Source: Magnetospirillum sp.
Lineage (GTDB): Bacteria > Pseudomonadota > Alphaproteobacteria > CACIAM-22H2
Assembly (NCBI GenBank): GCA_027532905.1
Contig: JAPZUA010000002.1
Location: 1 to 64,000 of the forward strand
Direction: 5' to 3'
Length of the DNA stretch: 64,000 nucleotides
Under the pieces are notes generated by a model. The model was not told where the DNA came from, ran no database searches, and saw nothing but the letters and a program-made list of their open reading frames with translations. Below, piece after piece: positions 26,150 to 34,534 of the stretch; position 1 is the first letter of the stretch; each line of letters begins with the position of its first letter. Position numbers and translations under genes: made by a program.

Positions 26150-26917
26150 TCATGCCTCAAATACGAGGCTGTGACCGGCATCAACGACAAGCGTAGATCC
26201 CGTCATCCAACTTGACGCGTCGGAAGCGAGCAGGAGCAATGGACCATCTAGATCAGACGGATCAACAAACTTTTTTAGCGGAATCTGATCAATAAGTTTT
26301 CCAGCTTTCCGATCGAAGAACTCTTTGCTGAGATCGGTCTTTACGTATCCAGGCGCAATTGCATTTACGCGAATTCCCTTGCGGCCCCATTCAAGTGCGA
26401 GCGATCTGGTCAGGCTGAGCAACGCAGCCTTTGACGCAGCGTAGATTGCAACACCCAGCGCGCTCTGCAGAGCGAGGATCGACGCGATGTTGATGATCGA
26501 TCCTCCGGAGAGTTTTGCATCGACCAATCGCTGCGCAGCGGCCCGAGCAACATTGGCGGCCCCGATGAGATTTGTATCGAGTACTTGCCGCCACTCACCT
26601 TCGTCTCTGTCGAGCATTCGTTTAGTGGCAGCAACCCCCGCGTTGTTGACGATGATCTGGACGGGGCCCATAAGCTGCCACGCCTGTTCGAAAGCGGCTT
26701 CGATGGATGCATCGGATGTGACGTCCATCTTGACTATTTCGGCGCGCCCGCCGCCAGCTTCAATCTCTCCTCTTAAAGCCTGGAGCTGCTCAACTCTCCG
26801 AGCTGCCAGGATCACATTCGCGCCCGCTCCAGAAAGTGTCTTTGCAAAGCTTCGCCCCAGACCCGACGATGCACCTGTTACGAGCGCTGTTTTTCCCGAT
26901 AGATCGAAATTGGCCAT
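26150..26917 (-). CDS. Short-chain dehydrogenase/reductase, classical type
   Basis: A 255-residue NAD(P)-dependent oxidoreductase. It has the nucleotide-binding TGASSGLG motif at about residues 12-19, NNAG near residue 90, a catalytic Ser region (IINIASIL) and the active-site YxxxK in IYAASKAALLSL. The closest functional guess is a 3-oxoacyl or 3-hydroxyacyl reductase. Start at 26917 (MANFDLSGK); the frame extends to 27067 without a better signal. It is divergent from the TetR gene with 189 bp between, a typical regulator-target arrangement. It may supply the hydroxyacyl-CoA dehydrogenase step missing from the operon at 31272-37343. Confidence 0.92.
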   Translation of the reverse strand: MANFDLSGKTALVTGASSGLGRSFAKTLSGAGANVILAARRVEQLQALRGEIEAGGGRAEIVKMDVTSDASIEAAFEQAWQLMGPVQIIVNNAGVAATKRMLDRDEGEWRQVLDTNLIGAANVARAAAQRLVDAKLSGGSIINIASILALQSALGVAIYAASKAALLSLTRSLALEWGRKGIRVNAIAPGYVKTDLSKEFFDRKAGKLIDQIPLKKFVDPSDLDGPLLLLASDASSWMTGSTLVVDAGHSLVFEA

Positions 26918-27106
26918 TGTTGCCCCGCCCGAACATGATTGGGTCTGCGTGGAGCGATTGTATGATTGGAATGGCGGGGTGTCGATCCTACTGCCGCGAG
27001 TAGATGCTTCGTGCAGCCATTTGGGCTGCATAGCTTGCAATTGACAATGTCTTCGGGGGTATGACAAAAGCTCGTGTTTTCAAACGTTAAGTGATGATCG
27101 ACCGGC

Positions 27107-27778
27107 GTGCAGCAGAAAAAGAAGTTATCCGAACGGCGTATTGTGAAGATCCGTCAGGGCAAGCCCCGCTCGACACGAGCTGAGCGGGCTGAGCGCGTGC
27201 GTGACGCCCTTTTCAAAGCGGCCGCAGAGGTCGTCGGCAAGTATGGATACGTCGGTGCCTCGATTTCTCGGATAACCGCGAAAGCCAAGGTCGCTCAGGG
27301 GACCTTTTACAATTATTTCGAATCGCGACAGCACCTTCTTGATCAATTGCTGCCTGTGCTCGGCGAGGGAATGCTGGACTATATTGCAGCCGAGACGCGA
27401 AAATGCACCAGTGAGCGCGAGCGGGAAGAAAAGAGATTCAGCGTTTTTTTTCAGTATCTGATCGAAGCGCCAGAGTTCTATCGAATCTTAAACGAAGCCG
27501 AACTTTTTGCTCCGACAGGGCACCGTGAGCATCTGGAAAACATTTCCGCCAAATACCTGCGTGCCTTGAAGCGCGCCTGGGCGGCGGGCGATCTGCCGGG
27601 ATACGAGGAGGATGAACTCGAAGCCATCGTGTTTGTGCTGATGGCTGCTCGCAGCTATCTGAGCCTTCGCTACGCTTATTGGGATGGCAAAGTGAAGCAA
27701 CCGCCCGAATCGATGTTTCGAGCTTACGGGAAATTCATTCGACACGGACTTTTCGGCGGTAGGCGCTCGAAGCCCTAG
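27107..27778 (+). CDS. TetR/AcrR-family transcriptional regulator
   Basis: A 223-residue repressor-like protein. The helix-turn-helix lies at about residues 48-70 (ISRITAKAKVAQGTFYNYFE), with a basic N-terminal tail of about 25 residues. The helical C-terminal ligand domain contains YLRALKRAWAAGDLPGYEED. The start is GTG at 27107; later starts are possible because the first residues are not conserved. It lies between a divergent SDR gene and the E1alpha gene and is the only regulator in the island. Two palindromes at 37533-37603, of the kind TetR repressors of acyl-CoA pathways bind, make it the likely regulator of the divergent operons there; the effector may be an acyl-CoA. Confidence 0.9.
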   Translation: MQQKKKLSERRIVKIRQGKPRSTRAERAERVRDALFKAAAEVVGKYGYVGASISRITAKAKVAQGTFYNYFESRQHLLDQLLPVLGEGMLDYIAAETRKCTSEREREEKRFSVFFQYLIEAPEFYRILNEAELFAPTGHREHLENISAKYLRALKRAWAAGDLPGYEEDELEAIVFVLMAARSYLSLRYAYWDGKVKQPPESMFRAYGKFIRHGLFGGRRSKP

Positions 27779-28141
27779 GGCAAGTTTTCGGTCGATTTCG
27801 TGAAATGTTGAAATTCACGTCCGACGATTGATGCGCAGAAACATTCTCGGCAAAATATGAATATCGACTCATAATTCATAACTATTGACCGCAATATTTG
27901 ATGTCGATAGCCTATTCAACGTGAATGGGCGGGTGCCTTTCTGTCCTGCGGCCCACGGTGACAAGCGGTTGTACGGATTGGAATATCGCCATGCAGTACA
28001 GACCTAGTTCCAAAGCGGCAATTGGCCTTCCGCGACACGACCAAACCCAATCTGGCAGGCAGATGGGCGTGTCCGGGATGCTTGTGGCGGACCAGATCGG
28101 CCGGTCGCCCGAATATGCAAAGGTCAGAAAGCTGGTTTGAG
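27779..28141. promoter_or_regulatory. AT-rich promoter region upstream of the 2-oxo acid dehydrogenase genes
   Basis: This 363-bp gap holds no supported gene. Inverted repeats are visible: CGTGAA and TTCACG flanking ATGTTGAAA (about 27799-27819), and TATGAAT with ATTCATA flanking 11 bases (about 27857-27881). The stretch 27820-27920 is AT-rich and probably contains the promoter of the operon starting at 28142. No clear match to the 37533 operator palindromes is present. Confidence 0.4.
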
Positions 28142-29104
28142 ATGCCCGCGATCGAAAATACGAAACTTCTTTCGCTCTATGAAACGATGGCGCTGGTGCG
28201 CCAAACCGAGCTCCGGCTATCGCGTCTTTTCGCCGATGGGGAGGTGCCGGGTTTCATTCATCTGAGTATCGGTCAGGAGGCCGTTCCGGCAGGGATCGGG
28301 GCGGTTCTTCGCGCCTCTGATACGATCGCTTCGACCCACCGGGGCCACGGCCATGCGTTGGCCAAAGGTATGCCGCTTGATCGGTTCTTTCTCGAGATCA
28401 TGGGAAAGGAAGAGGGCGTTTGCGGCGGCCGCGGCGGCTCGATGCACGTCGCTGATCTTTCAATCGGAATGCTCGGCGCAAACGGCATCGTCGGTGCCGG
28501 AATTCCGATCGCGCTTGGCAGCGCGTTGGCGCATCAGACCCGTGGGACCACCGACATCGCTGTCGTGTTCTTTGGTGATGGCGCGATGGCTGAGGGCGTG
28601 CTCCACGAAAGCCTCAACCTGGCTGCGCTGTGGAAGCTGCCACTCCTGGCTGTTTGCGAGAACAACGGCTGGGCAGAGTTCTCGCCGACAAGCCGTCAAG
28701 TCGCCGCCAATCTCGCGGATCTTTCTAAAGCCTATGGGATCCCGCACGAGGAGCTCGACGGCAATGACTTCGAGGCGGTGTGGCTGGCGGCCGACCGCGT
28801 TGTTGCGGCTATTCGCGGTGGCGGTGGCCCCTTTGTGCTCGAATGCCGGACTACCCGCATTCGGGGTCACTACGAAGGCGATCAACAGAAATACCGGGAG
28901 CCGATTGCGGCTCTTGGCCCCGATGACGCGGTCGCGCGGGCGCGACGAAAGCTGATTGATTCGGGAGTCTCGGTGGCTTCGCTCGAAGCGATTGAAGCCG
29001 CAATTGAAAGTCGGATCGACTCGGCAGTCGAAGCCGCCCGTATGGGACAGGCCCCCGATTATGCGCGCGCGTCTCGAGACGTGTACGCGCCGGTGAGGAG
29101 CTGA
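28142..29104 (+). CDS. Thiamine-pyrophosphate-dependent dehydrogenase E1 alpha subunit (AcoA/PdhA-like)
   Basis: A 320-residue alpha subunit of a 2-oxo acid or acetoin dehydrogenase. The TPP-binding motif runs from GDGAMAEG to CENNGW, and the family motif FIHLSIGQEAVPAGIGAVL is near the N-terminus, with GHGHALAKG and GRGGSMHVAD following. In the complex it decarboxylates the substrate and passes the acyl group to the lipoyl arm of E2. Start ATG at 28142 (MPAIENTKLLS); the ribosome-binding site is weak. It is two bases from the E1 beta gene. The AcoA-like form is used for acetoin and for several 2-oxo acids; the substrate is not readable. Confidence 0.93.
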   Translation: MPAIENTKLLSLYETMALVRQTELRLSRLFADGEVPGFIHLSIGQEAVPAGIGAVLRASDTIASTHRGHGHALAKGMPLDRFFLEIMGKEEGVCGGRGGSMHVADLSIGMLGANGIVGAGIPIALGSALAHQTRGTTDIAVVFFGDGAMAEGVLHESLNLAALWKLPLLAVCENNGWAEFSPTSRQVAANLADLSKAYGIPHEELDGNDFEAVWLAADRVVAAIRGGGGPFVLECRTTRIRGHYEGDQQKYREPIAALGPDDAVARARRKLIDSGVSVASLEAIEAAIESRIDSAVEAARMGQAPDYARASRDVYAPVRS

Positions 29105-29106
29105 CG

Positions 29107-30081
29107 ATGGCCGAGGTCAGATATGGAAAGGCAATCGGAAACGCGCTGACCGATGCCATGGCGGAAGATCCGTCGGTCATCCTTCTGGGCGAAGATATCG
29201 CTGCGGCAGGTGGGCCTTTCGGCGTCACTAAGGGCCTTGCGGAGAAATTCGGAGAAGGCCGCGTCCGGGATACGCCGATCTCCGAGGCCGCGATTGTGGG
29301 GGCCGCGGTTGGAGCCGCGTTGTCTGGTCTGCGTCCGGTCGTTGAAATCATGTTCATGGACTTCATGACATTGACGATGGATGCGCTTGTCAACCAAGCC
29401 GCGAAGGCCCATTTCATGTTCGGCGGCCAGCGGTCAGTGCCGCTCGTTATCAGGACCCCGCATGGCGGCGGACTGAATGCCGGGCCACAGCATTCCCAAT
29501 GTCTTGAGGCTTGGTTCGCACATATCCCCGGTCTGAAGGTTGTGTGCCCAGCGACCGTTTCCGATGCGTACGGCCTGATCCGGAGCGCCATCGCCGATCC
29601 CAATCCGGTCGTCGTCGTCGAAAACAAAGCGCTTTATGGGATGAAGGGCGAGCTTCCGGACAAGCCGCAGGCTGTGCCGATCGGCAAAGGAAACATCGTC
29701 CGGTCGGGACGCGATCTCACGATCGTTACGTACGGCGCGTTGGTTCATACCGCGCTGGATGCCGCGCAGATCCTCGAGGCCGAAAAGATCGATGCCGAGA
29801 TCGTCGATTTACGCTCCATCCAGCCTTGGGACGAGGAACTTGTGCTTTCGTCGCTTGCGCGCACGCACCGGCTCATTGTCGCGCACGAAGCAGTCGAGGC
29901 GTTCGGGGTTGGTGCAGAAGTTGCCGCCCGTATGGCTGATATTGGCTTCGATGAACTCGACGCTCCGATCCTTCGGGTGGGGGCACCGTTCATGCCCATT
30001 CCTTTCGCCAAAAGTCTCGAAGTTGAATGTCGGCCGGACAGTAGCCGCCTCGTGGCGGCGGCGAAAAAGTTGCTGGTCTGA
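29107..30081 (+). CDS. Thiamine-pyrophosphate-dependent dehydrogenase E1 beta subunit (AcoB/PdhB-like)
   Basis: A 324-residue beta subunit, partner of the alpha subunit at 28142. It shows ILLGEDIAAAGGPFGVTKGL, the DTPISEAAIVGAAVGAALSG stretch and MDFMTLTMDAL, with FGGQRSVPLVIRTPHGGG in the middle. The C-terminal transketolase domain includes LRSIQPWDEE and VAHEAVEAFGVGAEVAA. It is followed after 21 bp by the E2 gene. Confidence 0.93.
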   Translation: MAEVRYGKAIGNALTDAMAEDPSVILLGEDIAAAGGPFGVTKGLAEKFGEGRVRDTPISEAAIVGAAVGAALSGLRPVVEIMFMDFMTLTMDALVNQAAKAHFMFGGQRSVPLVIRTPHGGGLNAGPQHSQCLEAWFAHIPGLKVVCPATVSDAYGLIRSAIADPNPVVVVENKALYGMKGELPDKPQAVPIGKGNIVRSGRDLTIVTYGALVHTALDAAQILEAEKIDAEIVDLRSIQPWDEELVLSSLARTHRLIVAHEAVEAFGVGAEVAARMADIGFDELDAPILRVGAPFMPIPFAKSLEVECRPDSSRLVAAAKKLLV

Positions 30082-30102
30082 AATCGCGGGAAGCGCCCAA
30101 CA

Positions 30103-31278
30103 ATGAAACCCGGCCAGAACATCCTCATGCCGAAGCTCGGTCTCACGATGACCGAGGGGCTCTTGGCCGAGTGGAAGGTCAAGCCCGGCGACCGTGTCGC
30201 GCAAGGCGACATCATCTGCGTCGTCGAAACCGAAAAGATTGCCAATGAAGTCGAGGCGCCGACTGCAGGTGAAATGATCGAACTTCTCGTCCCGGCGGGA
30301 ACGACTGTGCCGGTCGGGACCGCAATCGCATCCTGGACTGGCGCCGGAATGGCGGCTGCGGATGGCGATTCCGCGCCGCCGCCGGTCGCTGACGCCGAAC
30401 CATCGACGGTTCTCCCCTTATCCCGGAACCCAGGCAGCCGCATACTCTCGACGCCGCTTGCGCGCCGATTGAGCCGTCAATCGAATGTTGATCTCGCAGT
30501 CGTCGCCGGATCGGGCCCGCGCGGGCGGATCAAAGCAGCCGACGTACTCGCTGCGATTTCGCAAAGGCCGAGACGCGTCGCTTCGGCCGACGGCGGGTTT
30601 TCGCAGGCCGACAGCGTTCAGCTGGCGATCGCCAAGCGACTGTCGGCGGCTAAACGGGATATCCCGCATTTTTACGTGGCGACCGAGGCGGACGTGGCTG
30701 CCGCCTTGTCGCTGCGCGAGCAGCTCAATTTGGGTGCATCGCGGCGGCTCACGCTTACCCATGTCGTTGTATGCGCGGTTGCGCGCGCGCTGACCGAGTG
30801 CCCGGACGTAAATCGCGTATGGCGAGATACTGGATTCGCCAAATTCGAATCGATCGATGTCGGAATCGCCGTTCAAACCGATCGAGGCCTTATGGCGCCG
30901 GTGTTGCGCGACGCAGGCCGCATGGATCTCGATGAAATCGCAGCAACGTCGGCCGCTTTGATCGAGCGCGGCCGCGCCGGCCGGCTTACCTTGGACGATC
31001 TCGCGGGTGGTTCAGTGACCGTCTCAAACGTGGGAATGCACAACGTCACATATCTGACGCCGATCGTGAATCCGGGGCAGACGGCAATCCTCGGCGTCGG
31101 GAGCGTGCGCGACACCTTCCGGCCGGGTGCGCGCGGCGAAGCGCTGTTGAAACACGAACTCGGCTTGGTGCTCGCCGCCGATCACCGGGTGCTGGACGGA
31201 GTCGGGGCGGCAAAATTTCTGAACCGAATCGTCCACTACATCGAAAATCCGGCGGCGTTGATGCGCAAGCCTCAATAG
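30103..31278 (+). CDS. Dihydrolipoamide acyltransferase E2 component
   Basis: A 391-residue E2 core protein. One lipoyl domain occupies residues 1-80, with the lipoylated Lys45 in VETEKIANEV. A peripheral-subunit (E3) binding domain at about 110-150 reads STPLARRLSRQSNVDLAVV and then GSGPRGRIKAADV. The catalytic domain ends with the active-site HRVLDG (His361, Asp365). It has the full set of domains. No dihydrolipoamide dehydrogenase (E3) gene is in the island, so a chromosomal E3 must serve the complex. Its stop overlaps the convergent crotonase gene by seven bases. Confidence 0.93.
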   Translation: MKPGQNILMPKLGLTMTEGLLAEWKVKPGDRVAQGDIICVVETEKIANEVEAPTAGEMIELLVPAGTTVPVGTAIASWTGAGMAAADGDSAPPPVADAEPSTVLPLSRNPGSRILSTPLARRLSRQSNVDLAVVAGSGPRGRIKAADVLAAISQRPRRVASADGGFSQADSVQLAIAKRLSAAKRDIPHFYVATEADVAAALSLREQLNLGASRRLTLTHVVVCAVARALTECPDVNRVWRDTGFAKFESIDVGIAVQTDRGLMAPVLRDAGRMDLDEIAATSAALIERGRAGRLTLDDLAGGSVTVSNVGMHNVTYLTPIVNPGQTAILGVGSVRDTFRPGARGEALLKHELGLVLAADHRVLDGVGAAKFLNRIVHYIENPAALMRKPQ

Positions 31279-32078
31279 CCCTTAAAATTCGGCTCCCGTT
31301 TCTCCGCAAATGCGGCTCGACCTTCCCGGTAGTCTTCGCTCTTGAAGCAAGCGGCGACGAGCGCATCCACCTTCGATACGTCCCTTGCCGCAACCGGCTT
31401 CACTATTTCGTTGAGCGCCGCCTTCGCGGCCCGAAGCGTGATCGGTGCGTTTGCCGCGATCCTGCGGATATAGTTTTCGGACTCCTGCGCGAATGTGGCT
31501 GCGTCAAACACGGCATTCAGGATGCCGATCGCGCCGGCCTCCTTCGCGTCGATGATTCTCGCGCTCATCAAAAGATCCGCTGTCTGGCTTATGCCGATCT
31601 TTTTTGCGATTAGTTCGACTCCGCTGAAGGCGTAACCGAGGCCCAGACGTGCCGCTGGTATGCGGTACCTGGAGTCGGTAGCGGCGATTCGCAGATCGCA
31701 GCACATGGACAGGCCGAACCCGCCGCCAAAGCAGATTCCGGAGATCGCGGCGACGGTCGGTTTGCAGGCATTCGCGAGCGCCGCCGTACCGGCGGAAACG
31801 GCTTTTTCGTAGCTGGCCACGGCATCGTCGCTATCCCGCATGGCGCCGAACTGCGAGATGTCGGCACCGGCGCAGAACGCGCGCGTGCCGTCGCCACGCA
31901 GCACGATGACGCGTATGTCGGGATCTGCTTCGGCCGCCCGGACACTGTCCGCAAGGCTGGACCACATCTCAAACGTCATCGCGTTCAGTTTGCTCGGCTG
32001 CGATATCGTCAACGTCGCGGCTCCGCCCGATTTGCCGTAGAGGATACGCGGCGAAGCGGGAGTTTCACTATTCGGCAT
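31272..32078 (-). CDS. Crotonase-family protein lacking the hydratase glutamates (copy 1)
   Basis: A 268-residue enoyl-CoA hydratase/isomerase superfamily member. The oxyanion-hole segments are present: FCAGADISQFGAM and GICFGGGFGLSMCCD. The two catalytic acids of classical hydratase are not: the PEI/Glu position reads IPAARLGLGY (Ala) and the second Glu position reads ADLLMSA (Asp). It may therefore act as an isomerase, decarboxylase, thioesterase or C-C hydrolase rather than a hydratase. Start ATG at 32078 with GGAGAG upstream; the open frame reaches 32351. Last gene of the leftward operon and 36 bp from copy 2, which shares the same substitutions. Confidence 0.9.
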   Translation of the reverse strand: MPNSETPASPRILYGKSGGAATLTISQPSKLNAMTFEMWSSLADSVRAAEADPDIRVIVLRGDGTRAFCAGADISQFGAMRDSDDAVASYEKAVSAGTAALANACKPTVAAISGICFGGGFGLSMCCDLRIAATDSRYRIPAARLGLGYAFSGVELIAKKIGISQTADLLMSARIIDAKEAGAIGILNAVFDAATFAQESENYIRRIAANAPITLRAAKAALNEIVKPVAARDVSKVDALVAACFKSEDYREGRAAFAEKREPNFKGY

Positions 32079-32113
32079 CGGTCTCTCCACTGGATTGAAG
32101 TGCCTTGGGGGGC

Positions 32114-32902
32114 CTATCTGCCCGTAAATCTCGGCCGACGCTTTTCCCTGAAGGCCTCCTGGCCCTCGCGAAAATCTGCGCTTGCGTCGCAGGCGGCAAC
32201 GAGGCGGGCAATTTCGGCCCGCTCCGAATCGCTTACCGTTGTCCGCATTGTGGCGATAGACCGCTTGATCGCCGCCATAGAAAGCGGCGCGTTTCCGGCG
32301 ATTGCGGCGATATAGGCGTCGGCGCGTTCCCAAAATGAACTGGCGGGCCACACCCGTTGAACGATACCGGCCAAAAGGGCCTCATGAGCTGGAAGGGGAA
32401 GGCCGCTGAGCAGAAGGTCGGCGACAGCACTTCTTCCGATTTTCGTTCCGAGGACAAGCACCTCGTCGAGCGAATAGCCGATCCCCAGTTTCGCTGCCGG
32501 AACGCAGAAGGCCGCCGTGTCTGCGGCCAGGCGGACGTCGCATGCCATCGCGAGGTTTAGGCCGCCTCCGTAGCAAATTCCTCCAATTGCAGCGATCGCC
32601 GGTTTGCCGAGGCATTCGAGGGCGCGCTGGACTTGCATGCAGACCCCCTCGTAAGTCGCGATCTGCTCGGGGGTCGAACGCACAAGCTGGAACTCCGATA
32701 TGTCGGCACCCGCACTGAAAGCCTTGTCGCCTGCGCCGCGAAGCATGACGACTTGGATGTTGCGGTCGTCGTTCGCATCCGCGAGGGCGTCGTGCAGTTT
32801 TTCCCACATGCGGAGCGAAATCGCGTTTCTGCGCGACTCGTTCGAAATTGTGATCCGAGCGACGCCCCCTTCTTTGCTGAAGTTTACGGTGCCCGTTTCC
32901 AT
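32114..32902 (-). CDS. Crotonase-family protein lacking the hydratase glutamates (copy 2)
   Basis: A 262-residue crotonase homologue. FSAGADISEFQLV and GICYGGGLNLAMACDVRLA form the CoA-binding and oxyanion region. As in copy 1, the catalytic Glu positions are replaced (VPAAKLGIGYSLDEV and ADLLLSG). Copies 1 and 2 resemble each other more than the third crotonase at 36552 and probably arose by duplication or work as a mixed complex. It lies 11 bp after the CoA-transferase gene and 35 bp before copy 1. Confidence 0.9.
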   Translation of the reverse strand: METGTVNFSKEGGVARITISNESRRNAISLRMWEKLHDALADANDDRNIQVVMLRGAGDKAFSAGADISEFQLVRSTPEQIATYEGVCMQVQRALECLGKPAIAAIGGICYGGGLNLAMACDVRLAADTAAFCVPAAKLGIGYSLDEVLVLGTKIGRSAVADLLLSGLPLPAHEALLAGIVQRVWPASSFWERADAYIAAIAGNAPLSMAAIKRSIATMRTTVSDSERAEIARLVAACDASADFREGQEAFREKRRPRFTGR

Positions 32903-32913
32903 GGTCCTGTGTT

Positions 32914-34107
32914 CTAGACGGCGCCAACGGCGCGTAGTCGGGCCTTATCCGCTTCGCTGAAACCGAGTTCGTCGAGCAGTTCGTCAGAATGCGCCCCCGC
33001 GTCGGGCGACGATTTATGAATGGCGGCGGGCGTCCGGGACAGCTTCACGGGCTGCCCTACGAGGGAGATTTCGCCACGAATAGGATGGGTACAGGGGACC
33101 GCCATACCTAGATGCCGAACTTGCGGATCGTCGAAGACTTCGTCCATTCGGTAAATCGGCCCGGCGGGAACGCCGGCATTTGCGAGATCCCGCATCCATT
33201 CTTCGCTGCTCCGCGATCTGAAAAGCGGCTCGATCATCGCCTTGATCTCGGGGCGATTCTTGAGGCGGGCCTCGCCCGTCGCAAATTTCGGATCGGAGAC
33301 CCAATCGGGCTTTTGGAAGACGCCGCAGAGACTCTTCCAATGTCCGTCGCCGCCCACGCCGAGATTGATGAACCCGTCCGATGTGGCGAAGACGCCCATC
33401 GGCGTCGAGTACGGATGATCGTTGCCAGATTGCTCTGGAACGACGCCATCGACGAGATATCGAGCCGCCTGAAAGTCGAGCACCGCAATCTGGGCCTCGA
33501 GCAGCGAAGATTGGACCCACTGGCCCTCGCCGGAGCGCGCCCGCTCCTGAAGGGCTACGAAGATGCCGATCGCGGCATAAAGCCCGGACGAAATGTCGGC
33601 TATCGCTGCGCCTGCCCGAATAGGGCCCTGACCCGGCAGCCCGGTAACCGCCATAAGGCCGCCCATTCCCTGGGCGATCTGATCGAATCCTGGCAGCGAT
33701 GCATACGGACCGTCTTGGCCGAACCCCGAAATCGACGCGAGTATGATGCGTTTATTGATCGCTTTTAGGTTCTCGTACCCGATTCCCAGCCTGTCTTTTA
33801 CGTCAGGGCGGAAATTCTCGACGACGATATCGGCCGTTTCTACGAGGCGCTTGAAGACATCTACCCCCTCGGGCTTCTTCAGATTGAGCGTCAAGGAACG
33901 CTTGTTGCGGTGAAGATTGAGCATGTCGTAGCCGTGGCGGGGGCCGCTCATTCCTTCGTTCGGATCCGCGCCTGCCGTCGCGTCGATCTTGATGACGTCC
34001 GCGCCGAAGTCCGCGAAAACGCGGCAGCAGGCCGGTCCGGCACGGACTCGCGTCAAATCGAGGACGCGCAGTCCCGAAAGTGCGTTGGACGGTCCCTGGT
34101 GCGCCAT
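32914..34107 (-). CDS. CaiB/BaiF-family (type III) CoA-transferase
   Basis: A 397-residue enzyme that moves CoA between carboxylic acids, here the likely activation step of the pathway. The N-terminus LSGLRVLDLTRVRAGPACCR, the NLHRNKRSLTLNLK segment and IVVENFRPDVKDRLGIGY are characteristic. The probable catalytic Asp lies in AIADISSGLYAAIG. Start ATG at 34107 (MAHQGPSNAL) with GGAGGAAG upstream. CoA donor and acid are unknown. It sits between the RidA gene and crotonase copy 2 in a single tight operon. Confidence 0.93.
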   Translation of the reverse strand: MAHQGPSNALSGLRVLDLTRVRAGPACCRVFADFGADVIKIDATAGADPNEGMSGPRHGYDMLNLHRNKRSLTLNLKKPEGVDVFKRLVETADIVVENFRPDVKDRLGIGYENLKAINKRIILASISGFGQDGPYASLPGFDQIAQGMGGLMAVTGLPGQGPIRAGAAIADISSGLYAAIGIFVALQERARSGEGQWVQSSLLEAQIAVLDFQAARYLVDGVVPEQSGNDHPYSTPMGVFATSDGFINLGVGGDGHWKSLCGVFQKPDWVSDPKFATGEARLKNRPEIKAMIEPLFRSRSSEEWMRDLANAGVPAGPIYRMDEVFDDPQVRHLGMAVPCTHPIRGEISLVGQPVKLSRTPAAIHKSSPDAGAHSDELLDELGFSEADKARLRAVGAV

Positions 34108-34166
34108 CAGACTTCCTCCGAACACATCAATGGCGGACTTTCAGCCGCCAAAACATCGACTCGCGT

Positions 34167-34526
34167 TCAGGTCGATACCGCCGCCTGCACGAAAATCTCG
34201 ACCCCGAAGCCCGGCGTGACGAGCTTTGCCTCGACGACCGCGCGCGCTGGCGTGGAGCCGGGCACTACCCATGCCATCCAGACGTCATTCATTTCGTCGA
34301 ATCGTCGGAAGTCGGCCAGGAAAATCGTCGAAGTGATCAGCCTGGATTTGTCGCTTCCGGCGGCAACAAGAAGACGGTCTATGTTGCGCAAGATTTCGTG
34401 CGTCTGCGCAGCGACTGATGCGTTCTCTGAACCGCGCGCCACTTGCCCTGCCAGATGCACGACGCCGTTGTAGACAACTGCCTGGCTGCTTCGCGGCCCC
34501 GTCTCGATCCTGACGATATCGCTCAT
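34167..34526 (-). CDS. RidA/YjgF-family enamine/imine deaminase
   Basis: A 119-residue protein of the RidA superfamily, usually trimeric, which hydrolyses reactive enamines and imines. The family core appears as VVYNGVVHLAGQVA, ITSTIFLADFRRFDEMNDVW and WVVPGSTPARAVVEAKLV, the last including the conserved Arg that binds the carboxylate. Its C-terminus (VEIFVQAAV) is close to the usual VEIEAIA. The SDR gene ends 8 bp upstream and the CoA-transferase gene follows after 59 bp. In a catabolic operon, RidA suggests a nitrogen-containing intermediate. Confidence 0.92.
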   Translation of the reverse strand: MSDIVRIETGPRSSQAVVYNGVVHLAGQVARGSENASVAAQTHEILRNIDRLLVAAGSDKSRLITSTIFLADFRRFDEMNDVWMAWVVPGSTPARAVVEAKLVTPGFGVEIFVQAAVST

Positions 34527-34534
34527 TGATTACC

